DNA of 64,000 nt from Hyphomonas sp. Mor2 (GCF_001854405.1 NZ_CP017718.1:1302001-1366000); one strand, 5' to 3'. Counted from the first letter of the stretch, positions 10,913-20,139 are shown. A program made the numbers and translations. Notes: a model not told the origin generated them from the letters alone.

Positions 10913-11581
10913 TTAGGTTTTCTCTTCCTCCAGGATCTCCCTTGCGAGCGGAATGGTCAGCGGACGTTCGCCGCTGGCTCCAGCCAGGATTTCCACAGAG
11001 TGTTCGATCTGCGAGTAGTCCAGCCCCAATCGCGTGACAAGGTAGTCCTCAACGGTTTTTGGAAGTTCAAGAACCGAACGCGCAAAGGCGCGTCTCAGCC
11101 GTGCGCGCATCAAGTCTTCATCCGGTGCGGGAATCTCTGCAAGCGGCGCGGCGTGCAATCTGGAGTTCAGGTCCGGCGATTGAAAATGCCAGGATGAAGG
11201 CGCGCTGTGAGCGGCGAGCAAAACACGGCGTCCGTTCCGTTGGATCGCACTCAAAAGAAAGAGCAACCGATCCGCGCGTTTCATGCGATCAACGTCGTCA
11301 ACAACCACGTCCTTCTGGCTGAGCGTCTCCAGTTTCCGATCGTCGGTTTTGGACAGCGCTTCCCCCAAAAGGTAACTCGCGTCTCGCTCCCTTGCCCACG
11401 CCTGCCCCAATGTGGAGATGCCACTCCCCGGCGCACCGATCAGACAAAAGGCATGATAAGGCCAGCGTTCGGCATGTCTGATCGCGGCGCAGATGGCGCG
11501 ATTGGCGCCGGTGATTGCCATGTCGTCAAAGCTGAGGCTGGCCTCCGGGAATTGCAGGGGGATCTGCCTCGAAGGCGGCAT
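10913..11581 (-). CDS. hdaA: DnaA regulatory inactivator HdaA (DnaA-like AAA+ protein)
   Basis: In Caulobacter, HdaA with the sliding clamp promotes ATP hydrolysis by DnaA and limits re-initiation. This 222-aa protein has a clamp-binding motif RQIPLQF at residues 5-11, just inside the N-terminus, and a Walker B VVVDDVDRM. Walker A is degenerate: GAPGSGIST, with Ile where the P-loop Lys should be. I chose the ATG at 11581 over an in-frame GTG at 11611. It puts the clamp motif at the extreme N-terminus, avoids overlap with the DUF2066 gene, and has AGAGGCGACCGA just upstream. It lies between DUF2066 and ppk. Confidence 0.88.
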   Translation of the reverse strand: MPPSRQIPLQFPEASLSFDDMAITGANRAICAAIRHAERWPYHAFCLIGAPGSGISTLGQAWARERDASYLLGEALSKTDDRKLETLSQKDVVVDDVDRMKRADRLLFLLSAIQRNGRRVLLAAHSAPSSWHFQSPDLNSRLHAAPLAEIPAPDEDLMRARLRRAFARSVLELPKTVEDYLVTRLGLDYSQIEHSVEILAGASGERPLTIPLAREILEEEKT

Positions 11582-11597
11582 TCGGTCGCCTCTTTCT

Positions 11598-12608
11598 CTA
11601 CTGCCCGCCACTGATCGCAGACGTCATCACCCAACCGATCTCCTCGGCGCTGATGACGACGCCGCGATCCCGCAAATCAGAGGTCAGGCGTTGCCCGTCT
11701 CCGGCAAAAGCGAAGGCAATGAAGGCACCATCCGTTGAAATGGCCCGGGTCTGGAAGTTCGACACCAGAGGCGAGCGCACCAACGCGCCGCGCAGCGTGT
11801 TCCATTCTGCCAGGGAGGTATAACGAACCGTTGCCTCGATGAGGGTTCGGCTGGAATCGCGAACGATAGATGTCCGCTTCCAGTCTGCATTGAGCAATTC
11901 GACCACCGCATCAACCGCTCCCTCGAGCGTCGACGCGCGCCGTGTGGTACCGATCGCACGCGCGCCTGAAGCGGTGACCGAAACCAGATCAACGATGTAT
12001 CCCCCTTGCCCGCCTCGAAGATTTGCAAACATAGCGCGCTGAGCGCCATAGAGTGCGACTTCGTCCTGGAGGACCTCCCACGGGGTATCTGCTTCATAGC
12101 CGGAGGTTTCGCTCATCAACAGCGGCACCAGGCTCTCCGTAGGCGGCTCATCCCAAGCCATTTTCCAGGCGAAATCCATGCCGTTCGACGTGGACGTAAA
12201 CAAGACCGCGCGCGGTCCCAGACTATCAGTAAAAGGCAAGCCGACCTGCGTCAGAGCCAGTCGCAGTTGAGTCGGGTTGTAAACGACGGCCAGACTACCG
12301 CGATAACGACCTGCGCCTGCAACTTCTTCCTCAACATCGACAGCTGCTGCGATGCGATCGGCGAACGCCTGATCGATGATCAGATCGGTCGCCGCTGCGC
12401 GATCTTCCGGGAGTGTCAGTCGCTCAATCAATTGCTGGGCGCCAACCAGTTTCGCAGTCGCGAACGCTTTCTGCTGCGCTTCTGCAACCGTCGGCGCGCG
12501 TTCATCCACCGCAATGCCGTAGATTGTGTAGACTTCCCGGCTCTGACCGTGCGCGCTCAGCAGCGCGGTGGAGGCAAAAGCGATGGCGATCAGGATCAGG
12601 CGAATCAT
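11598..12608 (-). CDS. DUF2066 domain-containing exported protein
   Basis: 336 residues with a clear Sec signal peptide: MIRLILIAIAFASTALLSAHG, with cleavage likely near residue 20-22. The mature part is of unknown function and matches my recollection of DUF2066 proteins, which in alphaproteobacteria commonly sit beside hdaA and purM/purN. I see no catalytic motif. It is divergent from purM (about 105 bp) and probably shares a transcript with hdaA 16 bp downstream. A periplasmic location is inferred from the signal peptide. Confidence 0.8.
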   Translation of the reverse strand: MIRLILIAIAFASTALLSAHGQSREVYTIYGIAVDERAPTVAEAQQKAFATAKLVGAQQLIERLTLPEDRAAATDLIIDQAFADRIAAAVDVEEEVAGAGRYRGSLAVVYNPTQLRLALTQVGLPFTDSLGPRAVLFTSTSNGMDFAWKMAWDEPPTESLVPLLMSETSGYEADTPWEVLQDEVALYGAQRAMFANLRGGQGGYIVDLVSVTASGARAIGTTRRASTLEGAVDAVVELLNADWKRTSIVRDSSRTLIEATVRYTSLAEWNTLRGALVRSPLVSNFQTRAISTDGAFIAFAFAGDGQRLTSDLRDRGVVISAEEIGWVMTSAISGGQ

Positions 12609-12713
12609 ATGACGGTCCTCTAAACTCCGAACTGTTCTAACAACAGTCTGGGCGTGCGTGAACCGTCGAAGCGTGCTGGTCAGCAGCCAGAGGCCATGCT
12701 AACGCGCGCAGCC

Positions 12714-13742
12714 ATGACGACAAACGCATCTGATTCCCTTTCCTACCGCGACGCTGGTGTCGATATTGAGGCAGGCGATGAGCTGGTAAAAGCCATCGGC
12801 CCGCTCGCCAAAGCGACCCGCCGCGCCGGGGTTATGGGCGGCTTAGGCGGTTTTGGCGCGCTGTTCGACCTGAAGAAGGAAGGATGGGAGGATCCCGTCC
12901 TGGTGTCGGGTACGGATGGGGTCGGCACCAAGTTGATGCTCGCCTTCGAAACCGGCATTCACGACTCTGTCGGCATCGATCTGGTCGCCATGTGTGCCAA
13001 CGATGTCCTCGCTCAAGGCGCTGAGCCCCTGTTTTTCCTGGATTATTTCGCGACCGGAAAACTTGAAAACGGCATAGCCGAACAGGTGATCTCGGGTATC
13101 GCGGAAGGCTGCAAACAGGCCGGATGCGCACTTATTGGCGGTGAAACAGCCGAGATGCCCGGAATGTACCCGCCAGGGCACTATGATCTTGCCGGATTTG
13201 TCGTTGGCGCTGTTGAGCGTCATGAAATATTACCCCGCATGGATACGATGGAAGCGGGGGACGTCCTTATCGGCATTGCCTCCAGCGGACCCCATTCAAA
13301 CGGATACTCCCTGATCCGAAAAGTGGTGGAGCGAACCGGTCTCTCTTTCGACGACGCCGCTCCGTTTTCGAACGCGGAAACGCTTGGTAAAGCCTTGCTG
13401 ACGCCCACTCGGCTCTATTCGAAAGCCGCGCTTCCTCTGATTAAAGGCAACAAGATCAAGGGACTCGCTCATATCACGGGCGGGGGTCTGACCGAAAACA
13501 CCCCGCGTATGTGCCCGGATCAACTGGTCCCTCGAATTGATCGTTCGACATGGCATGCGCCAGCCGTGTTCGACTGGCTGCAACGCGAAGGCAATATCGC
13601 TGAAGACGAGATGCATCGGACGTTCAATATGGGCATCGGCCTCGTTTTCGCGGTCGCCGCAGGCGCCGCAGACAGCGTTTGCTCAGACCTGCGTGACCTG
13701 GGTGAATCTCCCGTGATTATTGGCGATCTTGCGAAGAAATGA
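12714..13742 (+). CDS. purM: phosphoribosylformylglycinamidine cyclo-ligase (AIR synthetase)
   Basis: Catalyses ATP-dependent ring closure of FGAM to AIR, the fifth step of purine synthesis. Family marks are LSYRDAGVDIEAGDELV at the N-terminus, SGTDGVGTKLMLAFETG and GGETAEMPGMYPPGHYD. The ATG at 12714 gives 342 aa and a family-like N-terminus; an in-frame ATG at 12696 and a GTG at 12654 are alternatives. The stop overlaps the purN start (ATGA), making a purM-purN operon as in E. coli. It is divergent from DUF2066/hdaA. Confidence 0.96.
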   Translation: MTTNASDSLSYRDAGVDIEAGDELVKAIGPLAKATRRAGVMGGLGGFGALFDLKKEGWEDPVLVSGTDGVGTKLMLAFETGIHDSVGIDLVAMCANDVLAQGAEPLFFLDYFATGKLENGIAEQVISGIAEGCKQAGCALIGGETAEMPGMYPPGHYDLAGFVVGAVERHEILPRMDTMEAGDVLIGIASSGPHSNGYSLIRKVVERTGLSFDDAAPFSNAETLGKALLTPTRLYSKAALPLIKGNKIKGLAHITGGGLTENTPRMCPDQLVPRIDRSTWHAPAVFDWLQREGNIAEDEMHRTFNMGIGLVFAVAAGAADSVCSDLRDLGESPVIIGDLAKK

Positions 13743-14344
13743 CCCGACTCCGGATCGCGATACTCATCTCCGGCCGCGGCACAAACATGGAAGCAATCCT
13801 GCACGCGGCCCGCGCTGGAGGCTACCCGGCGCAACCTGTTTTGGTGATGTCAAACCGACCACAGGCAAAGGGATTGGAGATTGCCGCCGCTGACGGGTTC
13901 GCGGCTGTCGCGATTGATCACAAACCATTTGGACAAGATCGCGAGGCATTCGAGCGCGCCCTGCAAGCGGTGCTCGAGGAACACAAAGTGGAAATGGTCG
14001 TCTTGGCCGGCTTTATGCGCATTCTGACCCCTTGGTTCGTTCAGCGCTGGGCGGGACGTATGATCAATATTCACCCATCGCTCTTGCCCAGATATCCAGG
14101 TCTCAACACGCATCAACGAGCGATAGATGCAGGCGATCAGGAGGCCGGATGTTCTGTCCATTGGGTGACGGAAGGTGTTGATGAAGGCGCTGTGATCGCA
14201 CAGGCGCGCGTTCCAATCCTTACGGGCGATACCGCAGACGACCTCGCGGAACGTGTCCTGCGCGAAGAGCATCAACTTTATCCGCGAGCGGTAGCCATCG
14301 CCGCGCAGGAAATTCTGTCAAAGAAAAAGCCGCTCCCGGTCTGA
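13739..14344 (+). CDS. purN: phosphoribosylglycinamide formyltransferase (GART)
   Basis: Transfers a formyl group from 10-formyl-THF to GAR, the third step of purine synthesis. The 201 aa include ISGRGTNMEAIL (substrate phosphate loop), INIHPSLLPRYPGLNTH with the Asn/His catalytic pair near residues 107-109, and SVHWVTEGVDEGAVIAQ with the catalytic Asp near 146. It is translationally coupled to purM. The end of the reading frame is embedded in a rho-independent terminator shared with convergent ndk. Confidence 0.97.
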   Translation: MTRLRIAILISGRGTNMEAILHAARAGGYPAQPVLVMSNRPQAKGLEIAAADGFAAVAIDHKPFGQDREAFERALQAVLEEHKVEMVVLAGFMRILTPWFVQRWAGRMINIHPSLLPRYPGLNTHQRAIDAGDQEAGCSVHWVTEGVDEGAVIAQARVPILTGDTADDLAERVLREEHQLYPRAVAIAAQEILSKKKPLPV

Positions 14345-14355
14345 GAGCGGCTTTT
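14325..14355. terminator. bidirectional rho-independent terminator between purN and ndk
   Basis: A perfect 11-bp stem, AAAAGCCGCTC / GAGCGGCTTTT, with a 9-nt loop. It carries T-tracts in both directions and lies between convergent purN (its stop is in the loop) and ndk. The stem core resembles that of the terminator after rplI. Confidence 0.85.
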
Positions 14356-14377
14356 CGAATGTCGCTTGCAGCGGCGG

Positions 14378-14800
14378 TTAGCCAACAATGTCTGCTTCGC
14401 TGAAGAATTGCGCGATTTCGATCGCGGCATTCTCATCACTGTCAGAACCGTGCGCAGAGTTTTCACCAATAGATTGCGCGAACAGCTTGCGAATTGTGCC
14501 GTCAGCGGCTTCGGCCGGATTGGTGGCGCCCATGACATCACGGTAGCGCGCGACAGCATTCTCCCCTTCGAGAACCTGAACCACAACCGGAGCAGAAGTC
14601 ATGAACTCGACCAGTTCACCGAAGAACGGACGTTCCTTGTGAATGTCGTAGAAACGCTCTGCTTGAGCTTGCGTCATTTGGATCCGGCGCTGGGCAATGA
14701 TGCGCAGTCCGCCCTCTTCGATCACTTTGTTGATCGCACCGGTCAGATTGCGCGCGGTGGCGTCCGGCTTGATGATCGAAAAAGTACGCGTTCCAGCCAT
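14378..14800 (-). CDS. ndk: nucleoside-diphosphate kinase
   Basis: Equilibrates NTP/NDP pools through a phospho-His intermediate. The 140 aa begin [18 protein letters not shown]. The region ENSAHGSDS contains catalytic His117, and the protein ends in the normal acidic C-terminus. Length is typical. The ATG at 14800 is preceded by CAGGAGCCTGAT, a strong ribosome site; the longer reading frame upstream lacks family similarity. Convergent with purN. Confidence 0.97.
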   Translation of the reverse strand: MAGTRTFSIIKPDATARNLTGAINKVIEEGGLRIIAQRRIQMTQAQAERFYDIHKERPFFGELVEFMTSAPVVVQVLEGENAVARYRDVMGATNPAEAADGTIRKLFAQSIGENSAHGSDSDENAAIEIAQFFSEADIVG

Positions 14801-14950
14801 ATCAGGCTCCTGTAACTGTAAATATAGAGAACTTGGCGCGCCTATAGCGATGCATTGCAAAGGCGGCAACAGGGACCTGCACTGTTACACCTATTCTTCA
14901 TATCAGAATGAGAGTTTGATTCGGACATTAGATAGTCTTTGGAGGCGAAA

Positions 14951-15136
14951 ATGGGCGGAACGCTAAGAATGATGCTGGCCATAGCGGTTTTGATCGGGGC
15001 CGGATACGGGATCTGGTTCCTGTGGACGGGATCTCTTCCGCCTCACACACTGAAAGTCGCCGGAAGCTATGGCATTCTCACACTGATCGTCTTTGTTATC
15101 ACACTGATCACAAAACCTGCTGGCGAAAAGCACTGA
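14951..15136 (+). CDS. 61-residue two-helix membrane protein of unknown function
   Basis: Predicted 61-aa protein starting MGGTLRMMLAIAVLIG. It has two hydrophobic stretches, about residues 5-26 and 37-54, around a short Pro-containing loop, and a charged tail KPAGEKH. A good ribosome site (TTTGGAGGCGAAA) precedes the ATG. The gene stands alone: its stop abuts the GST stop (convergent, no gap) and 150 bp separate it from the divergent ndk start. I recognise no family. The ribosome site and amphipathic layout make it likely real. Confidence 0.6.
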   Translation: MGGTLRMMLAIAVLIGAGYGIWFLWTGSLPPHTLKVAGSYGILTLIVFVITLITKPAGEKH

Positions 15137-15811
15137 TTATTCGCGGATCCAGGCGCGCGCTGGGCCGAGCTCACCCATTTCGATTTCCCAGGGCTCGGCT
15201 TCGGCTTGAGCCGCAAGCTCATTGAGCAAGTCGGTGTTCCAGATGGTGGCGGCATACTCTGCTGCGCCCCCTTCCAGGGCATATCCATAGGTCCGGAACC
15301 GGGTCACCACCGGCGCATAGAAAGCATCAGCTGCCGACCAATCTCCAAACAGGAACGGCCCATCTGCTCCATACTTTTCACGGCAAATCGACCAAAGATA
15401 GAGGACCCGCTCGATCTCCGCCTTGAGCGGCTCTTCCATCGCGGGGAGAGGCGACCGCGAGCGAATGTCGACCGGCATTTTGGATCGGATATTGTAGAAT
15501 CCAGAATGCATTTCTGAGACGACGGATCGCGCAAGCGCACGCTTCTCCGGATCGGCTGGCCAAACGCGCCCGTCGTCTGCGCGTTCAGCAATCCACTCTG
15601 TAATCGCGAGACTGTCACGGATTATGAGATCACCGCTGATCAAAACGGGCACGGTGTGATGCCCCGTATTTGCGATCAGCGACTCTCGGGTCTCATCGAA
15701 TCCAAGCGGAACAATGGATTCCCTGATTTCCAGTCCGGAGGTACGCGCCACCAGAGCAGCGCGAATCGACCAGGAGGAATAATTCAGGTTGCCCAGAATG
15801 AGTTCGGTCAC
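15137..15811 (-). CDS. glutathione S-transferase family protein
   Basis: 224 aa with an N-terminal thioredoxin-fold segment: TELILGNLNYSSWSIRA, where the NYSSWS Ser is the probable glutathione-activating residue. It includes TVPVLISGDLIIRDSLAI with the cis-Pro and the Asp-Ser glutathione gamma-Glu contact, then an all-helical C-terminal half. The start is taken as the GTG that overlaps the holC stop (GTGA), giving translational coupling. A TTG six codons upstream is less likely. Substrate unknown. Confidence 0.88.
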   Translation of the reverse strand: MTELILGNLNYSSWSIRAALVARTSGLEIRESIVPLGFDETRESLIANTGHHTVPVLISGDLIIRDSLAITEWIAERADDGRVWPADPEKRALARSVVSEMHSGFYNIRSKMPVDIRSRSPLPAMEEPLKAEIERVLYLWSICREKYGADGPFLFGDWSAADAFYAPVVTRFRTYGYALEGGAAEYAATIWNTDLLNELAAQAEAEPWEIEMGELGPARAWIRE

Positions 15812-16278
15812 GTCCCTGCCTCTTTCCAACCGCGCCCAGCCTGCTGAAAATAGCGCGCCGTCAATCCGGCATCCTTGGCCGCCTTGAATTGCTCGCGGGC
15901 TTTTTGGCGCGTCGCCGCGTCGCCATCATCAAACATCACCATGCAACGCTCATAGGACGCGTCGGCAGGCATATCGACCCCGTCCATGAGAAGTGCCACA
16001 GAGGCATTGTTCTGATTCTCTGCCTCGCCGGAAATCAAGATAGGCTGCGCCGCCGGATCAAGCCCTTCCGCCTCTGATTGGCCGTGCGGGAGAAAACTCT
16101 GATCATCGTAGGTCCACAGCGCCTCATCGAGTGCGGCACGCCGGGTGATGTCGGGACTCACCGCAAGGACGCGCCAGCCCCGTTCGAGACATTTTTCGAG
16201 CAAAGGCCCAACCGCCCGTTCCAGCGTCGTGCGCTGCAAGTGATAAAACCACCATTCCGGCTTCTGGGCCTCGCTCAT
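15808..16278 (-). CDS. holC: DNA polymerase III subunit chi
   Basis: Clamp-loader accessory subunit that links the replicase to SSB. The 156 aa carry the HolC pattern: WWFYHLQRTTLERAVGPLLEK near the N-terminus, RVLAVSPDITRRAALDEALW, then PHGQ and the PILIS strand. It lies 3 bp downstream of pepA, a neighbour pairing found in many proteobacteria, and is coupled to the GST gene after it. Confidence 0.93.
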   Translation of the reverse strand: MSEAQKPEWWFYHLQRTTLERAVGPLLEKCLERGWRVLAVSPDITRRAALDEALWTYDDQSFLPHGQSEAEGLDPAAQPILISGEAENQNNASVALLMDGVDMPADASYERCMVMFDDGDAATRQKAREQFKAAKDAGLTARYFQQAGRGWKEAGT

Positions 16279-16281
16279 GCT

Positions 16282-17748
16282 CTAGCCTTCGTAATTGTCA
16301 GCGATCCAGCGATCCAGCAGACGGGGGCCAAAGCCGCTCGCCCAGCTCGGATCGGTCGGTGCTTTCTCACCTTCCACCCAAGCCACACCAGCAATGTCCA
16401 GATGCGCCCAGGTCTGACCTTCATTGATGAAACGCTGAAGGAATTGCGCCGCCGTGATCGAGCCTGCGGCCCGACCGCCAATATTGCGCATATCGGCAAA
16501 TTTGGACTTCAGTTGCTTGTCATATTCCGGCCCAAGCGGCAGGCGCCAGACACGTTCTCCTTCGGCCATACCGGCTTTGGTCAGCTGATCTGAGAGGCTG
16601 TCATCATTGGTGAACAGGCCAGCATGATGATGACCGAGGCCGATGACGATCGCGCCAGTCAATGTTGCGAGATCGACGATCGCGGCCGGTTTGTAGTGCT
16701 CCTGCGCGTACCAAAGCACATCACACAGGACGAGGCGGCCTTCCGCATCTGTATTCTGAACCTCAATGGTTTGCCCCGACGCAGACTTCAGGATGTCGCC
16801 CGGTCGGATCGCATCCCCATCCGGCATATTCTCGACCAAGCCAACCAGGCCGACCACATTGGCCTTGGCCTTGCGCTTTGCGAGCGCGAGCATGGCGCCA
16901 ACTACGGCTGCTGATCCGCCCATATCTCCGCGCATGTCTTCCATGCCGGCTCCCGGCTTCAATGAGATACCGCCTGTGTCGAAGCAAACGCCTTTGCCGA
17001 CCAGAGCCACAGGCGCGTCACCCGCCTTACCGCCATTCCAGCGCATGATGCCAAGCTTCGATTCCTTGACGCTGCCCTGCCCCACGCCGAGCATCGAGTT
17101 CATGCCGAGCTTGGCGAGTTCTTTCTCGCCGAGAATCTCGATCTCGAGCCCGTGCTCTGCCAAGTCTTCAATCCGCGCCGCATAGCTGGCGGGATAGAGA
17201 TCATTTGGTGGCAGATTGACCAGGTCCCGCGCCAGGTAGGTGCCGTCTGCACCCGCGTCGAGCGGCTTGAATGCGGCCTTCGCTGCTTTGGTATCGCTTG
17301 TCACCATGTTCAGCGTGTTAAGGCTCGGCTTGTCTTCGGCCTTGAGTTTGGTGCGATAGTCATCGAATCGATAGGCTGCCAGTTTCGCACCCAGCGCCGC
17401 GCGGGCGGCATCGTCGGCATCATCCACATGAAGATCCAGAGACTTGAACCCGCTATTTGCGTGCGCTTTGTAGGCGCTTGCACCAATGCGCTCCCAAGCC
17501 CGTTCGTCGCGGCCTTTGGCCTTTCCGGCGCCGATCAGGGCTGCTCTTTTCGCAGCGCTGCCTTTAGGTAGAACCACAAAAGCCTGTTGCCCAGCCTTGC
17601 CGCTAAAGCGACCTGAATTTGCCGCTTCGGTCAGCAAGCCGCCGCTGGCTTCATCGAGCGCTTTCGCCGCCGCAGGCAGTTTTCCACCTTCATCAACCAT
17701 AAATCCGACGATTTCCGACTTAGAAGCGTCAGTGAATGTAATTTTCAT
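16282..17748 (-). CDS. pepA: leucyl aminopeptidase (M17)
   Basis: Cytoplasmic two-metal aminopeptidase releasing N-terminal residues from peptides. At 488 aa it has the M17 signature NTDAEGRLVL (about 345-354) and the metal-ligand region VGKGVCFDTGGISLKPG (about 258-274). The start at 17748 (MKITFTDASKSEI) has TGGAGTTCTTGC upstream; the in-frame extension beyond it is not family-like. It is divergent from lptF (94 bp) and heads a pepA-holC-GST run. Confidence 0.97.
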   Translation of the reverse strand: MKITFTDASKSEIVGFMVDEGGKLPAAAKALDEASGGLLTEAANSGRFSGKAGQQAFVVLPKGSAAKRAALIGAGKAKGRDERAWERIGASAYKAHANSGFKSLDLHVDDADDAARAALGAKLAAYRFDDYRTKLKAEDKPSLNTLNMVTSDTKAAKAAFKPLDAGADGTYLARDLVNLPPNDLYPASYAARIEDLAEHGLEIEILGEKELAKLGMNSMLGVGQGSVKESKLGIMRWNGGKAGDAPVALVGKGVCFDTGGISLKPGAGMEDMRGDMGGSAAVVGAMLALAKRKAKANVVGLVGLVENMPDGDAIRPGDILKSASGQTIEVQNTDAEGRLVLCDVLWYAQEHYKPAAIVDLATLTGAIVIGLGHHHAGLFTNDDSLSDQLTKAGMAEGERVWRLPLGPEYDKQLKSKFADMRNIGGRAAGSITAAQFLQRFINEGQTWAHLDIAGVAWVEGEKAPTDPSWASGFGPRLLDRWIADNYEG

Positions 17749-17842
17749 GCAAGAACTCCATTTGAGCGGCAAAGTAAGCATCGACGCGCGCGGCGCAACT
17801 CGTTAGGCAGGAAAACAGACAGGAAAACGAACAAATTCAACT

Positions 17843-18946
17843 ATGAACCGCGTACAGCGATACCTCTTCAACCGCGTTTTGCGGTCGGTGCTGATTATTG
17901 TCGGCGGTTTGACGCTGCTTGCGATCCTCGCCCAGGGCCTGTCGCAAACCGATATCATCGTCGAGAATCGCCAGGGTGCATTGACCTTCTTCAAGATCGT
18001 TGCACTGGGCGTTCCACAAATCGTCGCGCTCTTGACGCCCATGGCCATGTTCGTAGCGACAATCTGGGCCCTGAACCGCCTGCACCGCGACAGCGAAGTC
18101 GTCGTCGCTCAGGCCGCGGGTATGACGCGCTGGCAGGTCGCTTCGCCGATTCTGCGCCTGGCCGTCCTGGGGGCCGTCATCCATCTCGGTGTGAACCTCT
18201 GGGTGCAGCCTTCAGCGCAGCGCGAAATGCGCACCACCGTGAATGAGGCGCGCGCTGATCTGGCATCATCGCTCGTGCGCCCCGGTCAGTTCACCACGCC
18301 GGACGCGAACCTGACCGTGTTCGCCCGGGACCAGCAGGGACCGGATCTGATTGGCGTTCAAATTGCCGAACGCGTGGGTCAGCCTGATGCGCGCGACTAT
18401 CTCGCCGAGCGCGGGCGGTTCATCGAAGTCGAGGGTCAACCGGCGATCGTGATGTTCAACGGGCAAATACATCAGCTCGACCAGAATGGCGCCTTGAACA
18501 TTCTCAATTTCGAGCAATCCACGTTCGATCTGTCCCCGTTCGTCAGCGAAGATCGAAAGCTTATCTACAAGGCGTCAGACCGCTATCTGCACGAACTGTT
18601 GTTCATCGACCGCTCGAGTTACAATGAACGTCGAAACGAATTGGAATATCTCTCGGAAGCTCATTCGCGACTCTCGTCGCCCTTGATTGGCATCGCCATG
18701 GCCATGCTCGCCATTCTCGCTGTCATGGGCGGAAATTTCAGTCGGCGCGGATATGCTCGAAGGATCGTAATAGCGTCGGGCGGGGCGCTCATGCTGATCA
18801 TCATCCAATTGTCAGTGCAGTCGAGTAGCGGCAGCGACCCGTCAATCAATGTGGTCCAGTGGATCGTACCCATCGCGGCGATCGCGATCCTCTCCTATGT
18901 CCTGTTTAATCGCGGTGAGCGGATCAAAGGGGCGCCCGCCAAATGA
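17843..18946 (+). CDS. lptF: LPS export ABC transporter permease LptF
   Basis: Inner-membrane permease of the LptB2FGC complex that extracts lipopolysaccharide from the membrane and feeds it to the periplasmic bridge. The 367 aa have the YjgP/YjgQ layout: helices near residues 15-35, 52-75 and 95-115, a large periplasmic beta-jellyroll (about 125-255), then three C-terminal helices. The conserved opening MNRVQRYLFNRVLRSVL is present. The stop overlaps the lptG start (ATGA). Divergent from pepA. Confidence 0.95.
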   Translation: MNRVQRYLFNRVLRSVLIIVGGLTLLAILAQGLSQTDIIVENRQGALTFFKIVALGVPQIVALLTPMAMFVATIWALNRLHRDSEVVVAQAAGMTRWQVASPILRLAVLGAVIHLGVNLWVQPSAQREMRTTVNEARADLASSLVRPGQFTTPDANLTVFARDQQGPDLIGVQIAERVGQPDARDYLAERGRFIEVEGQPAIVMFNGQIHQLDQNGALNILNFEQSTFDLSPFVSEDRKLIYKASDRYLHELLFIDRSSYNERRNELEYLSEAHSRLSSPLIGIAMAMLAILAVMGGNFSRRGYARRIVIASGGALMLIIIQLSVQSSSGSDPSINVVQWIVPIAAIAILSYVLFNRGERIKGAPAK

Positions 18947-20061
18947 TCGGGTCGCGGATTCAACGCTACATCTTTTTGAGATGTGTCTTCGCGCTTGGAC
19001 TGGTGCTGGGAATTTTTGCGATCACCATCATGCTGGTCGACATTGTCGAACAGTTGAGAACCGTCGGCGAGGACGTAGAACTCTCGCCTTGGACGGCGGT
19101 CCAGCTCTCCTTGATGAAACTTCCCGGACTGATCGAAGAAACCCTCGCCTTCGCAGTTCTGGTATCGGCAATGATCGCTTACAATCAGCTGTCCAAGAGT
19201 TCAGAGCTGTCTGTGATCCGCTCCACGGGGCAATCCGCCTGGCAATTCCTGGCTCCCGTCATCGTCATGGCCGCAGGCCTGGGCGTGTTCGCGATGGCGG
19301 TATTGAACCCAGCGGGCGCCCTCCTCTCAGAACGGTTTGAGGAAACCCGAGCCAATCTTCTGCGCGAAGGTGGTCAAGTGGTCGACCGGGTTCGAACGGA
19401 TGTCTGGCTGCGCCAAGGAAATGATGACAGCCAGATCGTCATCCACGCGGCATCAGTCGACAGCACTGGGCAAATCTTCACCAATGTTCGCTTTCTCGAA
19501 GAAGGGCGCGTTTATGAAGGGGCCCGCCCGACCAACCGTTTTCGTTTCATTCGGCGTATTGATGCAGAGACTGCGACAATTTCGGAAGGGTTCTGGCAAC
19601 TTTCAAACCTAGTTGAGAACACTCCAGATGGCGCTCCATTGCATCTAGACAGCCTCGCCATCGAGACAGATCTCGACCCGAATACGCTGCTCTCGCGCTT
19701 TACTTCACCCGATACGATCGGATTCTGGGGCTTGCCCGGCTTCATCACGCAAACGGGGCGCGCTGGACTCGACACGTCGAGGTTCTCTATGCGCTGGTTC
19801 GGCCTGACTTCACTCCCCATCCTCTACACCGCCATGGCCTTGATCGGCGCGATCGTGTGCTTGAGATTGTCGAGATTAGGAGGGACGAGCCGTCTTATTG
19901 CCACCGGCGCTGGCGCCGCTGTCGCCCTGTTTTTTGTCACGCAGATCGCCTCGAGTTTCGGGTCCTCCGGTGCCATCCCGGCGGTAATTGCCGCTTGGTC
20001 GCCCGCCCTTTGCGCCTTGTTTATTTCCTTGACCGTTCTCGCATATCAGGAAGACGGCTAA
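18943..20061 (+). CDS. lptG: LPS export ABC transporter permease LptG
   Basis: Second permease of LptB2FGC, 372 aa, beginning IGSRIQRYIFLRCVFALG. The topology matches LptF: helices near 13-35, 55-80 and 98-120, a periplasmic jellyroll, and three C-terminal helices from about 280. It is coupled to lptF by a 4-bp overlap. In most alphaproteobacteria the next gene would be lptD; here topA follows, and lptD lies 26 kb further on. Confidence 0.94.
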   Translation: MIGSRIQRYIFLRCVFALGLVLGIFAITIMLVDIVEQLRTVGEDVELSPWTAVQLSLMKLPGLIEETLAFAVLVSAMIAYNQLSKSSELSVIRSTGQSAWQFLAPVIVMAAGLGVFAMAVLNPAGALLSERFEETRANLLREGGQVVDRVRTDVWLRQGNDDSQIVIHAASVDSTGQIFTNVRFLEEGRVYEGARPTNRFRFIRRIDAETATISEGFWQLSNLVENTPDGAPLHLDSLAIETDLDPNTLLSRFTSPDTIGFWGLPGFITQTGRAGLDTSRFSMRWFGLTSLPILYTAMALIGAIVCLRLSRLGGTSRLIATGAGAAVALFFVTQIASSFGSSGAIPAVIAAWSPALCALFISLTVLAYQEDG

Positions 20062-20068
20062 ATCCTTT

Positions 20069-20088
20069 GCGCCCTTGACAGAGGGCGC
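20069..20088 (+). other. GC-rich hairpin between lptG and topA
   Basis: Perfect 7-bp inverted repeat GCGCCCT / AGGGCGC around the 6-nt loop TGACAG, starting 7 bp after the lptG stop. There is no T-tract, so it is not a standard intrinsic terminator. It could stabilise the lptFG mRNA end or mark a rearrangement junction. Confidence 0.4.
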
Positions 20089-20139
20089 GGGCACAACCAG
20101 TTTCCGCCGCCTTGAAACCCAATCAGGAGCCGCCCTCCC

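Noticed and set aside
11582-11611. Upstream GTG start for hdaA
   Set aside because: It would overlap the DUF2066 stop and move the clamp-binding motif away from the N-terminus.
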